Shown in pieces: positions 17,010 to 24,831 of a stretch of 64,000 nucleotides of DNA; positions within the stretch are counted from its first letter, which is position 1, and each line of letters begins with the position of its first letter. The position numbers and the translations under genes are program-made. Source of the stretch: an uncultured Selenomonadaceae bacterium (lineage in GTDB: Bacteria; Bacillota; Negativicutes; Selenomonadales; Selenomonadaceae); contig CAJOHN010000008.1 of NCBI GenBank assembly GCA_905234235.1, positions 33,406 through 97,405 of the forward strand, written 5' to 3'. The notes below the pieces were generated by a model. The model did no database searches. It was not told where the DNA came from and was given only the letters and a program-made list of their open reading frames with translations.

Positions 17010-17687
17010 AATCTGAATCGGGACGCCGGGACCCATTGCCGCCGCTAACGTGATAGACTTAATGTATTGTCCCTTAGCCGCCGCCGGTTTCACTCGAATC
17101 AAGGTATCGATAAGCGTCTGATAATTTTCTTTAAGCTTGTCATCCTCAAAAGATTTCTTACCAATCGGGCAATGAATGTTGCCCTGTTTATCGGTGCGGT
17201 ACTCAACTTTACCGGCTTTTTGTTCGCTGATAGCTTTAGCAATGTCGGGCGTGACGGTGCCGAGTTTCGGGTTAGGCATAAGTCCACGCGGACCGAGCAA
17301 TTTACCTAAGCGACCGATAACGCGCATCATATCGGGCGTAGCGACTGCGACATCGAAATCAAACCAACCGCCTTGAATCTTCGCCGCCAAATCAGCGGAG
17401 CCGACGTAATCCGCACCTGCCGCTTGAGCCTCAGCCGCTTTCTCGCCTTCAGCAAACGCTAAAACTCTTTTGGTTTTGCCAATACCATTGGGCAGGACAA
17501 TCGCGCCGCGAACTTGTTGGTCAGCGTATTTCGGGTCGACGCCCAAGCGCACATGCAACTCAATCGTCTCGTCGAATTTAGCGGTAGCGGTTTTCTTAAC
17601 GAGGGCAACAGCTTCCTCAGCGGTATAAAATTTGCCGTCTTCGATGAGCCCTTGAGCCTCGCGGAATCTTTTACTTTGCTTTGCCAT
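17007..17687 (-). CDS. rplA: 50S ribosomal protein L1
   Basis: A 226-residue L1 ([19 protein letters not shown] at the start; [20 protein letters not shown] in the middle; [17 protein letters not shown] at the end). It forms the L1 stalk and binds 23S rRNA. GAGGAAAATTTTA precedes the ATG. The stop codon coincides with the last unit of the heptamer repeat. Confidence 0.97.
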   Translation of the reverse strand: MAKQSKRFREAQGLIEDGKFYTAEEAVALVKKTATAKFDETIELHVRLGVDPKYADQQVRGAIVLPNGIGKTKRVLAFAEGEKAAEAQAAGADYVGSADLAAKIQGGWFDFDVAVATPDMMRVIGRLGKLLGPRGLMPNPKLGTVTPDIAKAISEQKAGKVEYRTDKQGNIHCPIGKKSFEDDKLKENYQTLIDTLIRVKPAAAKGQYIKSITLAAAMGPGVPIQI

Positions 17688-17738
17688 TAAAATTTTCCTC
17701 CTCGCGGTACAAACGATATTATCTCCCGCAGTGTCGAA

Positions 17739-18164
17739 TTAAGCGACGATCTCAATCCCCATTGAACGAGCGGTACCTTCAATCATACGAGTAGCCGCCT
17801 CGATTGACGCCGCGTTGAGGTCTTTCATTTTGAGTTCGGCGATCTCTTGGGCTTTAGCGCGAGGCAGTTTGGCGACTTTAGTTTTATTAGGTTCGCCCGA
17901 TGCCTTTTCGATACCCGCCGCTTTTTTGAGTAAGACTGCTGCCGGTGGGGTTTTGGTTATGAACGTAAAGGAGCGGTCTTCATAAACAGAAATCTCGACA
18001 GGAATAATCAAGCCTGCTTGTTGAGCCGTGCGGTCGTTGAACTCTTTGACGAACGCCATAATATTGACGCCCGCCTGACCGAGCGCAGGACCTACCGGCG
18101 GCGCAGGAGTTGCTTTACCTGCAGGAACTTGAAGCTTAACGACTTTGGTAACTTTCTTAGCCAT
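17739..18164 (-). CDS. rplK: 50S ribosomal protein L11
   Basis: A 141-residue L11 with [19 protein letters not shown] and [15 protein letters not shown] near the N-terminus and [10 protein letters not shown] near the end. ATG 18164 follows AAAGGAGGTG at ideal spacing; an open frame reaching to 18323 is non-coding. L11 forms the GTPase-associated centre with rRNA and the stalk. It is separated from nusG by an unusual 170-base gap with palindromes. Confidence 0.97.
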   Translation of the reverse strand: MAKKVTKVVKLQVPAGKATPAPPVGPALGQAGVNIMAFVKEFNDRTAQQAGLIIPVEISVYEDRSFTFITKTPPAAVLLKKAAGIEKASGEPNKTKVAKLPRAKAQEIAELKMKDLNAASIEAATRMIEGTARSMGIEIVA

Positions 18165-18227
18165 GTGTGCACCTCCTTTCAGCAGTAACTGTAACAAACA
18201 GAATGACAACATCAATTGGCGAAAACC

Positions 18228-18331
18228 CGGCGCGCATGGACGCGCGCCGCCCCGCGTTGAAAACGTGATGTTTTCTAGCGGGGACGCCCTTTTCTTTTGT
18301 AACTTTTCTTTTGGGCGTAGCAAAAGAAAAG
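18228..18331. repeat. Palindrome cluster in the nusG-rplK gap (possible dispersed repeat unit)
   Basis: Three perfect inverted repeats lie side by side. CGGCGCGC 18228-18235 pairs with GCGCGCCG 18242-18249. CCCCGC 18250-18255 with GCGGGG 18278-18283 encloses GAAAAC 18259-18264 with GTTTTC 18270-18275. CTTTTCTTTTG 18289-18299 pairs with CAAAAGAAAAG 18321-18331. None has the plain terminator form. The organisation resembles REP/BIME-type intergenic elements; copies elsewhere cannot be checked here. Confidence 0.6.
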
Positions 18332-18335
18332 TTTT

Positions 18336-18884
18336 TCAAATCTTTTCGACTTGGCTGACATCCAAATCAACCGGCATATCCTCAACCAAAACTTTAAGGC
18401 GTTGCTTGGCGGCGTCGATTTTCTTGATAACCGCGAGCCGATTTTCAAAAATGCCGTCGATGATTCGCACGTTGTCATTAACTTTGAAGCCGAGAGTATT
18501 ATCGGTGGCGCGCCCGTCGACAAGCTCAGTAAGGATACGTTTTGCCTCTTCCTCGCTCAGTGGAATTGGATCTTTCTCGGAGCCGACAAAGCCCGTGACG
18601 CCTTGAGTATTGCGCACGACGAACCAAGAATTATTATTGACAATCATATCGACGAGGACATAGCCGGGAAAAACTTTTTTCTTGACGACGCGCCGTTTGC
18701 CGTCCTTAAATTCGGATTCATCACGCATGGGAACGATAACATCAAAGATAACGTCCTCGAGACCTTGCGCGGCGATTTTACTTTCGAGCGTAGCTTTAAC
18801 GCGTTTCTCGTAGCCCGAAAAAGTATGAACGACGTACCAAGCGCGATCGGAAATGCGTTCCGATTCGGCAACTTTTTTTTCCAT
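18336..18884 (-). CDS. nusG: Transcription termination/antitermination factor NusG
   Basis: A 182-residue NusG with the NGN domain (RAWYVVHTFSGYEKRVK, FPGYVLVDM, NTQGVTGFVG) and the C-terminal KOW domain (KVNDNVRIIDGIFENRLAVI). It binds RNA polymerase and links it to Rho or ribosomes. ATG 18884 follows AAAGGAC; longer frames run into secE. It lies 14 bases after secE, the standard gene pair. Confidence 0.97.
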   Translation of the reverse strand: MEKKVAESERISDRAWYVVHTFSGYEKRVKATLESKIAAQGLEDVIFDVIVPMRDESEFKDGKRRVVKKKVFPGYVLVDMIVNNNSWFVVRNTQGVTGFVGSEKDPIPLSEEEAKRILTELVDGRATDNTLGFKVNDNVRIIDGIFENRLAVIKKIDAAKQRLKVLVEDMPVDLDVSQVEKI

Positions 18885-18898
18885 TGCGATTTGTCCTT

Positions 18899-19102
18899 TC
18901 AGCCGAGAATGATTCGGAATAATTTGGCGAACGCCGTATCGCAAACCCAAATCAGTGCGCAAACGATGACAACTGCCACTCCGACGACGCCCGTATAAGA
19001 GACGAGCTCTTTATTGGTCGGCCACGAAACTTTTTTGAGCTCGGTGCGGACTTCCCTGATGAATTGGATAATGCTTTTTTTGTCGCCCTTTTGCTCCGAC
19101 AA
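18899..19102 (-). CDS. secE: Preprotein translocase subunit SecE
   Basis: A 67-residue single-span SecE: cytoplasmic amphipathic helix with FIREVRTELKKVSWPTNKEL, then one transmembrane segment (TGVVGVAVVIVCALIWVC). It stabilises SecY in the inner membrane. It sits between rpmG and nusG, as in many Firmicutes. Confidence 0.96.
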   Translation of the reverse strand: MSEQKGDKKSIIQFIREVRTELKKVSWPTNKELVSYTGVVGVAVVIVCALIWVCDTAFAKLFRIILG

Positions 19103-19124
19103 TTATCTCACACTCCCCGCGAAA

Positions 19125-19274
19125 TTACTTTGTTTCCTTGTGCGGAGTATGTTTCTTGCAAAACTTGCAATACTTTTTGAGCTCGATGCGGTCGGGCGTA
19201 TTTTTTTTGTTTTTGTTAGTCCTGTAGTTGCGATTCTTACATTCGGTGCAGGACAAGGTTATGTTCGTCCTCAT
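19125..19274 (-). CDS. rpmG: 50S ribosomal protein L33 (cysteine-bearing form)
   Basis: A 49-residue protein on the minus strand, ATG at 19274 and TAA at 19125. It contains [12 protein letters not shown] near the start and [15 protein letters not shown] at the end, so it is the zinc-binding (C+) paralogue with two CxxC pairs. Its place between tRNA genes and secE is standard in Firmicutes. Confidence 0.95.
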   Translation of the reverse strand: MRTNITLSCTECKNRNYRTNKNKKNTPDRIELKKYCKFCKKHTPHKETK

Positions 19275-19333
19275 GATTCAGCCTCCCGATTTTTAATTCA
19301 ATAAGCCCCTTGTTCAGGGGCGTTAATCTCAAG

Positions 19334-19410
19334 TGGTGGCGGTACACAGATTTGAACTGCGGACACAGCGGGTATGAACCGCTTGCTCTAGCCAACTGAG
19401 CTATACCGCC
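19334..19410 (-). tRNA. tRNA-Met (CAT), elongator type
   Basis: 77 bases with an encoded CCA. The acceptor pairs GGCGGTA/TACCGCC, the D arm is GCTCAGTTGGCTAGAGC, the anticodon loop is TTCATAC, and the T arm contains GTTCAAATC. The G-C first pair marks it as elongator Met. Confidence 0.95.
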
Positions 19411-19412
19411 GC

Positions 19413-19488
19413 TGGAGCTGATGACCAGGATTGAACTGGTGACCTTATCCTTACCAAGGATACGCTCTGCCGACTGAGCTACATCAGC
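19413..19488 (-). tRNA. tRNA-Thr (GGT)
   Basis: 76 bases including CCA: acceptor GCTGATG/CATCAGC, D arm GCTCAGTCGGCAGAGC, anticodon loop TTGGTAA, T loop GTTCAATC. It lies 2 bases from tRNA-Met. Confidence 0.95.
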
Positions 19489-19490
19489 GT

Positions 19491-19547
19491 TGGTTGCGGG
19501 GGAAGGACTTGATGAGCCCGACGAGCTACCGACTGCTCCACCCCGCG
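19491..19547 (-). pseudogene. Truncated initiator tRNA (tRNA-fMet remnant)
   Basis: The first 37 or so bases match a normal initiator tRNA: CGCGGGG acceptor, GGAGCAGTCGGTAGCTC D arm and CGGGCTCAT with anticodon CAT. After the anticodon the sequence jumps to TCCTTCCCCCGCAACCA, keeping only the 3' acceptor strand and CCA. About 20 bases are missing, covering the 3' side of the anticodon stem and the T arm, so it cannot fold as tRNA. It is the first element after the operon promoter. Confidence 0.75.
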
Positions 19548-19583
19548 TTGCTTGTCATGTACGCTTTGTACATAACAGGGCGC

Positions 19584-19612
19584 ATGTTACCACACACTTT
19601 TAATTTTGTCAA
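19584..19612 (-). promoter_or_regulatory. Promoter of the tRNA-rpmG-secE-nusG-rplKAJL operon
   Basis: On the minus strand TTGACA (19612-19607) and TAACAT (19589-19584) are 17 bases apart. A 6-bp inverted repeat (ATGTAC/GTACAT, 19557-19573) lies just downstream, between the likely start site and the tRNA-fMet remnant. Confidence 0.8.
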
Positions 19613-19640
19613 TAAAATTTTTCGGGCAGGAAATTTTTGA

Positions 19641-19675
19641 GGAACTAGGAATTAGGAACTAGGAACTAGGAATTA
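19641..19675. repeat. Heptanucleotide tandem repeat, locus 3
   Basis: Five perfect or near-perfect units (GGAACTA, GGAATTA, GGAACTA, GGAACTA, GGAATTA); on the minus strand CTAGTTC/CTAATTC. The next, diverged unit (GGAGGTT) contains the ribosome site of the exonuclease gene. Confidence 0.85.
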
Positions 19676-19688
19676 GGAGGTTGAAATT

Positions 19689-20345
19689 TTGATTCACATA
19701 GTTATTGATTTGGAGATGAATCCTGTCAGTAAAAGTTTTAAAGACGTGCGGCGGTTCATGACCGACGAAGTTATAGAAATCGGCGCGGTTAAGCTCGACG
19801 ATAAATATAATTTTGTCGACGAATTTCAATGCTACGTCAAGCCCGAATACGGCGAAATTACCAAGCACATAACCAAACTGACAGGCATAACTCAAGAGAC
19901 CGTCGCCGATAAGCCGACTTTCCTCGAAGCTTTTCAAAATTTTATGGATTGGATTGGCACGCGGGATATGACGCTTTACTCTTGGAGCAATTCCGATATA
20001 AATCAGCTCCGCGACGAATGCAAATTTAAAATGCCTAAGTACAAAGTTAGCGAGTTGGAACGGCAATGGCGAGATTTGCAAAAGGCGTTCGACGACAGAA
20101 TCGGTTTGCATTCGAGTCTCGCGCTTAAACACGCAATCGGCGCAATGAATCGAGACTTCGAGGGCACGCAACATACGGCTCTTGCGGACGCGGCGAATAC
20201 TGCGGCAATCCTCGCGCTGTTGCAGGACGATGAAGAATTTTTCCGCGTCATGCAACCCGTGATTGACATCCTTAAGCCCAAAGAACTCTCGCAATCAATC
20301 GGCGACCTCTTCCCCGAACTTAGCAAATTGAAATTTGGTGATTGA
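19689..20345 (+). CDS. DEDDh-type 3'-5' exonuclease
   Basis: A 218-residue exonuclease of the RNase T/KapD-like DEDD group. ExoI motif IVIDLEMNP holds the first Asp/Glu. ExoII lies around SWSNSDINQLRDEC, and ExoIII HTALADAANTAAIL carries the catalytic His and Asp. It would remove nucleotides from RNA or DNA 3' ends; the substrate is unknown. The start is TTG 19689, with GGAGG eight bases upstream supplied by the heptamer repeat. It is followed one base later by pheA. Confidence 0.82.
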   Translation: MIHIVIDLEMNPVSKSFKDVRRFMTDEVIEIGAVKLDDKYNFVDEFQCYVKPEYGEITKHITKLTGITQETVADKPTFLEAFQNFMDWIGTRDMTLYSWSNSDINQLRDECKFKMPKYKVSELERQWRDLQKAFDDRIGLHSSLALKHAIGAMNRDFEGTQHTALADAANTAAILALLQDDEEFFRVMQPVIDILKPKELSQSIGDLFPELSKLKFGD

Positions 20346-20346
20346 C

Positions 20347-21198
20347 ATGAAGACGTTAGGAATATTGGGACCGAAGGGCACGCACTCGGAGGAGGCGGCA
20401 CTTTGGCTGAAAAAAACTTTGCACGAAGATTATCAACTACAAATCTGCGCGGACATCTTTGAAGTATTGACGGCGGTTAAAGAAAAAAAGTTGGACGCGG
20501 GATTGGTGCCCGTCGAAAATTCGTTGGAAGGCTCGATAAATATCACACTCGCCACACTGGCGCGGAGTGATACCTTGACAATTTCTCGCGAACTCGTTTG
20601 GAAAGTTAAAAACTTTTTAATGACAAAGCCGCTCGTCGACGCACGGGAGATTAAAAAAATTTTCTCGCACGCTCAACCGCTCGCGCAATGCAGAAATTAT
20701 CTTTGTAAAAATTTCCCCGACGCCGAGATTGTCGCGACGACTTCAACCGCTCGCGCCGCTGAACTTGTTGCCGCCGCCGATGATAACTTCGCCGCAATCT
20801 GTACCGAACGCGCCGGGAAGTTGCACGCCTTGACAATCGCCGCCAAAGACATTCAAGACAATCCGAATAACTTCACGCGATTTTTCGAGATTCGATACAA
20901 GCCTCGCGACGCCGCTCCCGTTGAAAAATTCGACGGCGATAAAGTTTTGATTATCTGCCAGATTGACGGCTCCCGCGCAGGTTCGCTGTGTGAAGTGCTT
21001 GAAGAATTTGCACAGCGCGGCGTCAACATGACTAGAATTGAATCACGCCCCGCCCGAACTATTTTAGGCGCGTATATTTTTTTCTTCGACTTGGAAACCG
21101 ACGCGGGCGACGCCGCCTTGAATGAATCAATCCGCGCCGTTTACGACAAAAGTATTTGGCTAAAAAATCTTGGCGTCTTTCCGGTCATACACGCATAA
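20347..21198 (+). CDS. pheA: Prephenate dehydratase
   Basis: A 283-residue monofunctional enzyme converting prephenate to phenylpyruvate. The catalytic domain begins ILGPKGTHSEEAALWL and contains the TTSTARAAELVAA motif. The C-terminal ACT domain (GSLCEVLEEFAQRGVNMTRI, then ESRP) binds phenylalanine for feedback control. ATG 20347 lies directly after the exonuclease stop; an earlier in-frame GTG at 20335 lies within that gene. A terminator follows. Confidence 0.93.
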   Translation: MKTLGILGPKGTHSEEAALWLKKTLHEDYQLQICADIFEVLTAVKEKKLDAGLVPVENSLEGSINITLATLARSDTLTISRELVWKVKNFLMTKPLVDAREIKKIFSHAQPLAQCRNYLCKNFPDAEIVATTSTARAAELVAAADDNFAAICTERAGKLHALTIAAKDIQDNPNNFTRFFEIRYKPRDAAPVEKFDGDKVLIICQIDGSRAGSLCEVLEEFAQRGVNMTRIESRPARTILGAYIFFFDLETDAGDAALNESIRAVYDKSIWLKNLGVFPVIHA

Positions 21199-21228
21199 AA
21201 AAATCCCTCCGCTTTGGGGGGATTTTTC
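21199..21228. terminator. Bidirectional terminator after pheA
   Basis: AAATCCCTCC pairs with GGGGGGATTT across GCTTT, with an A-run before and a T-run after, serving pheA and the convergent glycosyltransferase gene. Confidence 0.8.
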
Positions 21229-21245
21229 ATTTTGTCGGTTACAAC

Positions 21246-22052
21246 TTATTTCTTAACCATAACATCAAAACTAAATCGTTCGGAGGGCGGGAGCAATCTA
21301 ATTTCCAAAGCTTCCGCGAGAATATTTGACATCGTGCAATCGCAACGCAATATTTTTTGCGGTGACCATTGTTTGTAAGCGGCAGGCGTCCAAGAATTGT
21401 GTAGAAGGATGAGGTCGGTATTAATTTCCGCCAAGTGATGATTTTGCTTGAAGTAGTATTCAAAATAAGCTCCAAGATAAGGATTTACGGGGTAAATTTT
21501 TTTAAGTGCGTCATTGATTATTTTCAACTCTGGCTTATGAATATTGGCGTCGAGTATTTTCATTTCATCAGGATGAGCATTTATGTACGCACTAATGAAA
21601 TCGTTGCCCATGAATGACCACTCTATTTTTGTCGCAGGCGTCAATTCCCAAATTTTTTCGCGGATGTAATTTACCCAAAGTTTCATACATACTGCACAGG
21701 GTGGTGTGTTTATAAAAGCCATGTGGTGTCCGAAAAAGATAGTTTTATGCTTATCGTCGGGGAGAAGATATTTTTCGGCACTGGAGTTCAAAATTATCGT
21801 GTCAATGTCCATCCAAACACCGCCGTATTTGGCAAGCAAAGCAACTCTTATCGCGTCAGCAATCATCGGAAGAGAAAATCTGCCAGAAAATAGATTCAAA
21901 CCAAGTTCGCGCACGTCAATGAACTCTCCGATATTTTTGTAATCGAGGACGACGATCGTGGCATTTGGTAAAAATTTTTTCCACGTCTCCATACAAAGTT
22001 GCAGATAATACGGAATGTTTGTACGCGGCTCCCAAAATGTGTAGATAAACAA
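21246..22052 (-). CDS. DXD-type (GT32-like) glycosyltransferase, tandem paralogue 1
   Basis: 268 residues of the Gly-transf-Sug/capsular glycosyltransferase group. The motif LAKYGGVWMDIDTIIL carries the DXD metal site. It begins FIYTFWEPRTNIPYY and ends LLLHNSWTPAAYKQWSPQ, which its two neighbours share. The start is taken as TTG 22052, because all three paralogues have GGAG(G/A) eight bases before a TTG followed by the same residues; longer frames run into non-conserved sequence. It probably adds a sugar to a surface polysaccharide or glycoprotein from the cytoplasmic side. A terminator separates it from paralogue 2. Confidence 0.82.
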   Translation of the reverse strand: MFIYTFWEPRTNIPYYLQLCMETWKKFLPNATIVVLDYKNIGEFIDVRELGLNLFSGRFSLPMIADAIRVALLAKYGGVWMDIDTIILNSSAEKYLLPDDKHKTIFFGHHMAFINTPPCAVCMKLWVNYIREKIWELTPATKIEWSFMGNDFISAYINAHPDEMKILDANIHKPELKIINDALKKIYPVNPYLGAYFEYYFKQNHHLAEINTDLILLHNSWTPAAYKQWSPQKILRCDCTMSNILAEALEIRLLPPSERFSFDVMVKK

Positions 22053-22111
22053 CTTAAGCACCTCCAAAAAAAATTTTAAAAACGCGTGGTTAATTTCCTT
22101 GTCATATGAAC

Positions 22112-22143
22112 ACAAAAAGCCCCCCTCAATCGAGGAGGACTTT
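22112..22143 (-). terminator. Terminator after glycosyltransferase paralogue 2
   Basis: On the minus strand AAAGTCCTCCTC (22143-22132) pairs with GAGGGGGGCTTT (22127-22116), with two G-T pairs, followed by TTTTT. Confidence 0.75.
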
Positions 22144-22163
22144 CTTTTTTCGACAACCAAAAT

Positions 22164-22946
22164 TTATTTTTTGAGCATATCTGCAAAGCGTAAACGATTT
22201 ATACGGGGGGGGGTAATATTTAACGCCTCCATTAAAATGTTCGACATCGTGCAATCGCAATTCAATACTTCTTGCGGAGAAAATTTCTTGAAATCGGCAG
22301 GCGTCCAAGAATTATGCAAGAGCAAAAGATCTGTGTTCATGGCCGCTAAATGAAGATTTTGATTAAAGTAAAACTCAACATAAGCCTTAATGGAATTCCC
22401 TAACTGAGCATATAATTTTTGTTCTGGTAAAGTAGGATTGACGTCAAAAATGTTTACTTCTTCGCGATATTTTCCTAAGTAAGGATTTACAAATTTATTG
22501 CCGAGAAAATCCCAAGTTATCTGAGTTTCCGGCGTCAAGTTCCAAATTTTTTCGCGTATGTAATCGAGCCAAAGCCTCATTAACGTTGCTCCGGGTGGTG
22601 TATTGATAAAACATATCCTATAACCAAAAAAACAAGTTCTATGCTTATCATCAGGGAGAAAATATCTTTCGGCACTGGAATTTAAAACTATCGTGTCGAC
22701 ATCAACCCAAACGCCGCCGTGCTTGGCAAGTAAAGCAACTCTTATCGCGTCAGCAATTATCGGGAGAGAGAATCTGCCGGAAAATAAATTCAAGTTGAAG
22801 TCGCATATGTCAAGAAAATCGCTGATATTTTTGTAGTCGAGAACAACGATTGTGGCGTTCGGCAAATATTTTTTCCATGTCTCCATACACATTTGCAGAT
22901 ACCAAGGAATTTTATCGCTTGGCTCCCAAAAAGTATAAACAAACAA
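22164..22946 (-). CDS. DXD-type (GT32-like) glycosyltransferase, tandem paralogue 2
   Basis: 260 residues, with the DXD motif in HGGVWVDVDTIVLNSS and the shared start FVYTFWEPSDKIPWY. It ends LNITPPRINRLRFADMLKK. The codons for TPPR form a C9 run on the coding strand (22205-22213 on the + strand are G), close to the stop. The present count keeps a C-terminus similar to its paralogues. One base fewer would cut the tail by about nine residues; one more would extend it. Start TTG 22946 follows the paralogue rule; ATG 22961 is an alternative. Confidence 0.8.
   Translation of the reverse strand: MFVYTFWEPSDKIPWYLQMCMETWKKYLPNATIVVLDYKNISDFLDICDFNLNLFSGRFSLPIIADAIRVALLAKHGGVWVDVDTIVLNSSAERYFLPDDKHRTCFFGYRICFINTPPGATLMRLWLDYIREKIWNLTPETQITWDFLGNKFVNPYLGKYREEVNIFDVNPTLPEQKLYAQLGNSIKAYVEFYFNQNLHLAAMNTDLLLLHNSWTPADFKKFSPQEVLNCDCTMSNILMEALNITPPRINRLRFADMLKK
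22205..22213 (-). repeat. Homopolymer tract of nine (G on +, C on the coding strand)
   Basis: Nine consecutive G on the + strand lie within the last 15 codons of glycosyltransferase paralogue 2. Such a long G/C run is slippage-prone. Confidence 0.8.
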
Positions 22947-22973
22947 TTTAACCATCTCCATAAAAAAAGTGCG

Positions 22974-23777
22974 TCACTTCTTACCTTCGACACCGAAACG
23001 AGAACGTGATTGCGGAGGCGGCAAAGAAATTCCCAAAGCTTCCGCTAAAATATTTGTCATCGTGCAATCGCAACTTAATACTTCCTTATCCGACCATTGC
23101 TTAAAAATTTGCGGCGTCCAAGAATTATGCAAGAGCAACATATCAGCATTAACATCAGCCGAATGAAGATTCTGCTTGAAATAATAATCGACATAAGCAT
23201 CTTGGAAGGAGGTCGCAGCAACGCCGTTTTTTATCTCCGGCATGACAGATTTTGGGTCGAACAGCTTCATTTCATCGGGATATTTTTGAACGTATTCGCT
23301 AATAAAAGCTTTGCCCATAAAATTACCATTAATGCTTGTCGTGGGAGTCAGATTCCAGACATTTTCGCGTATGCAACTGAGCCAAAGTTTCATACACATC
23401 GCGCCGGAGGACGAATTTATAAAAGCAGTTTGGCACGTTTTGTTAGCAATATCCGCAAAAAAGATTGTGCGATGTTTTTCGTCGGGAAGGAAATATTTTT
23501 CAGCACTTGAATTTAAAATTATTGTGTCGATGTCAATCCAAACGCCGCCATGTTTAGCAAGCAGAGCAACTCTCAACGCGTCGGAAAATTGCGAGAAAGA
23601 AAACCTGCCGGAAAGTAATTTCAGCCCAATATCGCGCATGTCTACAAAGTCGCGAAGATTTTTATAATCGAGAAGGACGATTGTGGCGTTCGGCAAATAT
23701 TTTTTCCACGTCTCCATACACATTTGCAGATAATAGGGAATGCTCGTGCGCGGCTCCCAAAAAGTATAAACAAACAA
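22974..23777 (-). CDS. DXD-type (GT32-like) glycosyltransferase, tandem paralogue 3
   Basis: 267 residues, closest to paralogue 1 in layout: FVYTFWEPRTSIPYY at the start, HGGVWIDIDTIILNSS with the DXD motif, and MLLLHNSWTPQIFKQWSD near the end. Start TTG 23777 has GGAGG eight bases upstream. It is the first of the three to be transcribed. No homopolymer tract is present in its C-terminal LPPPQSRSRF segment. The trio likely arose by tandem duplication with divergence in acceptor-specific parts. Confidence 0.82.
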   Translation of the reverse strand: MFVYTFWEPRTSIPYYLQMCMETWKKYLPNATIVLLDYKNLRDFVDMRDIGLKLLSGRFSFSQFSDALRVALLAKHGGVWIDIDTIILNSSAEKYFLPDEKHRTIFFADIANKTCQTAFINSSSGAMCMKLWLSCIRENVWNLTPTTSINGNFMGKAFISEYVQKYPDEMKLFDPKSVMPEIKNGVAATSFQDAYVDYYFKQNLHSADVNADMLLLHNSWTPQIFKQWSDKEVLSCDCTMTNILAEALGISLPPPQSRSRFGVEGKK

Positions 23778-23828
23778 TTTAACCACCTCCAATAAAAATT
23801 TTAGCAAAAGCCTGTTGTAAGGTCAACT

Positions 23829-24533
23829 TTATTTTGTCAGCTCGATGAATTTTTCCTCCAAAGATTTGCCCGCGCAGAGATTTTTTGTCGCGTCCAATGC
23901 AACCAACTTTCCGCGATTTAAAATTGCCACGCGGTCGCACAAACTTTCCGCCTCCTCTATGTAGTGCGTCGTCAATAAGATTGTAATTCCCTGCGCCTTC
24001 AAACTTTTTATCAGCTCCCAAATTTTGCGGCGGACTTGCGGGTCAAGCGCGACTGTCGGTTCGTCCAAGAATAAAATTTGCGGGCGATGAATCAATGCGC
24101 GAATGATTAGCAAACGTCTTTTCATGCCGCCCGATAATTCCCGTACAAAAGACTTGCGAACTTCTGCCAGCTCCACGAATTTTAACAGCTCGTCGATACG
24201 TTCAAGCCGCGCAGATTTTTTTAAGTGATGAAGTCGCCCGTGCAGTTCCAAATTTTCCTCGACAGTCAAATCTTGGTCAAAGTTTAAATGTTGCGGCACA
24301 ACTCCGAGCAAACTTTTGATAAAAATTTCGTTGCCGTCAATCGAACGCCCTTCAAAGAAAATTTCGCCCGCCGTCGGCTTGAGTTGCAACGTCAACATCT
24401 TAATTGTCGTAGTTTTACCCGCGCCGTTCTTGCCGAGTAGCCCAAAAATTTCCCCGCGCTTAATTTTAAAACTTACCTTGTCGACAGCCCGAACCGTACC
24501 GAAAATTTTTTCAACGTCGATAAGTTCAATCAT
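23829..24533 (-). CDS. ABC transporter ATP-binding protein (ABC-2/DRA type)
   Basis: 234 residues with Walker A GLLGKNGAGKTTTIKML, signature RELSGGMKRRLLIIRAL, Walker B ILFLDEPTVALDP and the H-loop in LTTHYIEE. It resembles CcmA/DrrA-type ATPases that power ABC-2 exporters. ATG 24533 has GGGAGG upstream; a longer frame runs into the tRNA genes. No membrane subunit lies next to it; the following genes are glycosyltransferases. It may serve a permease elsewhere, perhaps in export of a polysaccharide made by the glycosyltransferases, but that link is only positional. Confidence 0.85.
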   Translation of the reverse strand: MIELIDVEKIFGTVRAVDKVSFKIKRGEIFGLLGKNGAGKTTTIKMLTLQLKPTAGEIFFEGRSIDGNEIFIKSLLGVVPQHLNFDQDLTVEENLELHGRLHHLKKSARLERIDELLKFVELAEVRKSFVRELSGGMKRRLLIIRALIHRPQILFLDEPTVALDPQVRRKIWELIKSLKAQGITILLTTHYIEEAESLCDRVAILNRGKLVALDATKNLCAGKSLEEKFIELTK

Positions 24534-24591
24534 GCCCCACCCTCCCGAAAAAATTTCCGAAATAAATTTTCGCGCTGTAAGAAAAAAATCC

Positions 24592-24620
24592 TTGACAGTT
24601 TTAAAATCAGCGATTATAAT
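24592..24620 (+). promoter_or_regulatory. Consensus promoter of the tRNA-Val pair
   Basis: TTGACA (24592-24597) and TATAAT (24615-24620) with 17 bases between are a perfect sigma-70 match. The tRNA begins 27 bases later. Confidence 0.92.
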
Positions 24621-24647
24621 TGCGCCTGTCTTGAAGTTGGGAGACAT

Positions 24648-24724
24648 GGGGTTGTAGCTCAGATGGTTAGAGTGCCTCGTTGACATCGAGGAGGTCACAG
24701 ATTCGAGTTCTGTCAGCCCCACCA
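24648..24724 (+). tRNA. tRNA-Val (GAC)
   Basis: 77 bases with CCA: acceptor GGGGTTG/CAGCCCC, anticodon stem CCTCG/CGAGG, loop TTGACAT giving GAC, T loop ATTCGAGTT. Confidence 0.93.
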
Positions 24725-24736
24725 TTTTTTTTACCC

Positions 24737-24812
24737 GCTCGCTTAGCTCAGTTGGTAGAGCATCTCCGTCACATGGAGGAGGTCGGGGGTTCGAGTCTCT
24801 CAGCGAGCACCA
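24737..24812 (+). tRNA. tRNA-Val (CAC)
   Basis: 76 bases with CCA: acceptor GCTCGCT/AGCGAGC, anticodon stem TCTCC/GGAGG, loop GTCACAT with T33 giving anticodon CAC. Reading GTC (Asp) would need a shifted loop without T33, so Val is preferred. Confidence 0.85.
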
Positions 24813-24831
24813 TAACAAGAAATCACAAATT

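Noticed and set aside
24737..24812. Second tRNA of the pair as tRNA-Asp (GTC)
   Set aside because: Correct stem pairing puts T at position 33 and CAC at 34-36, so it reads as Val.
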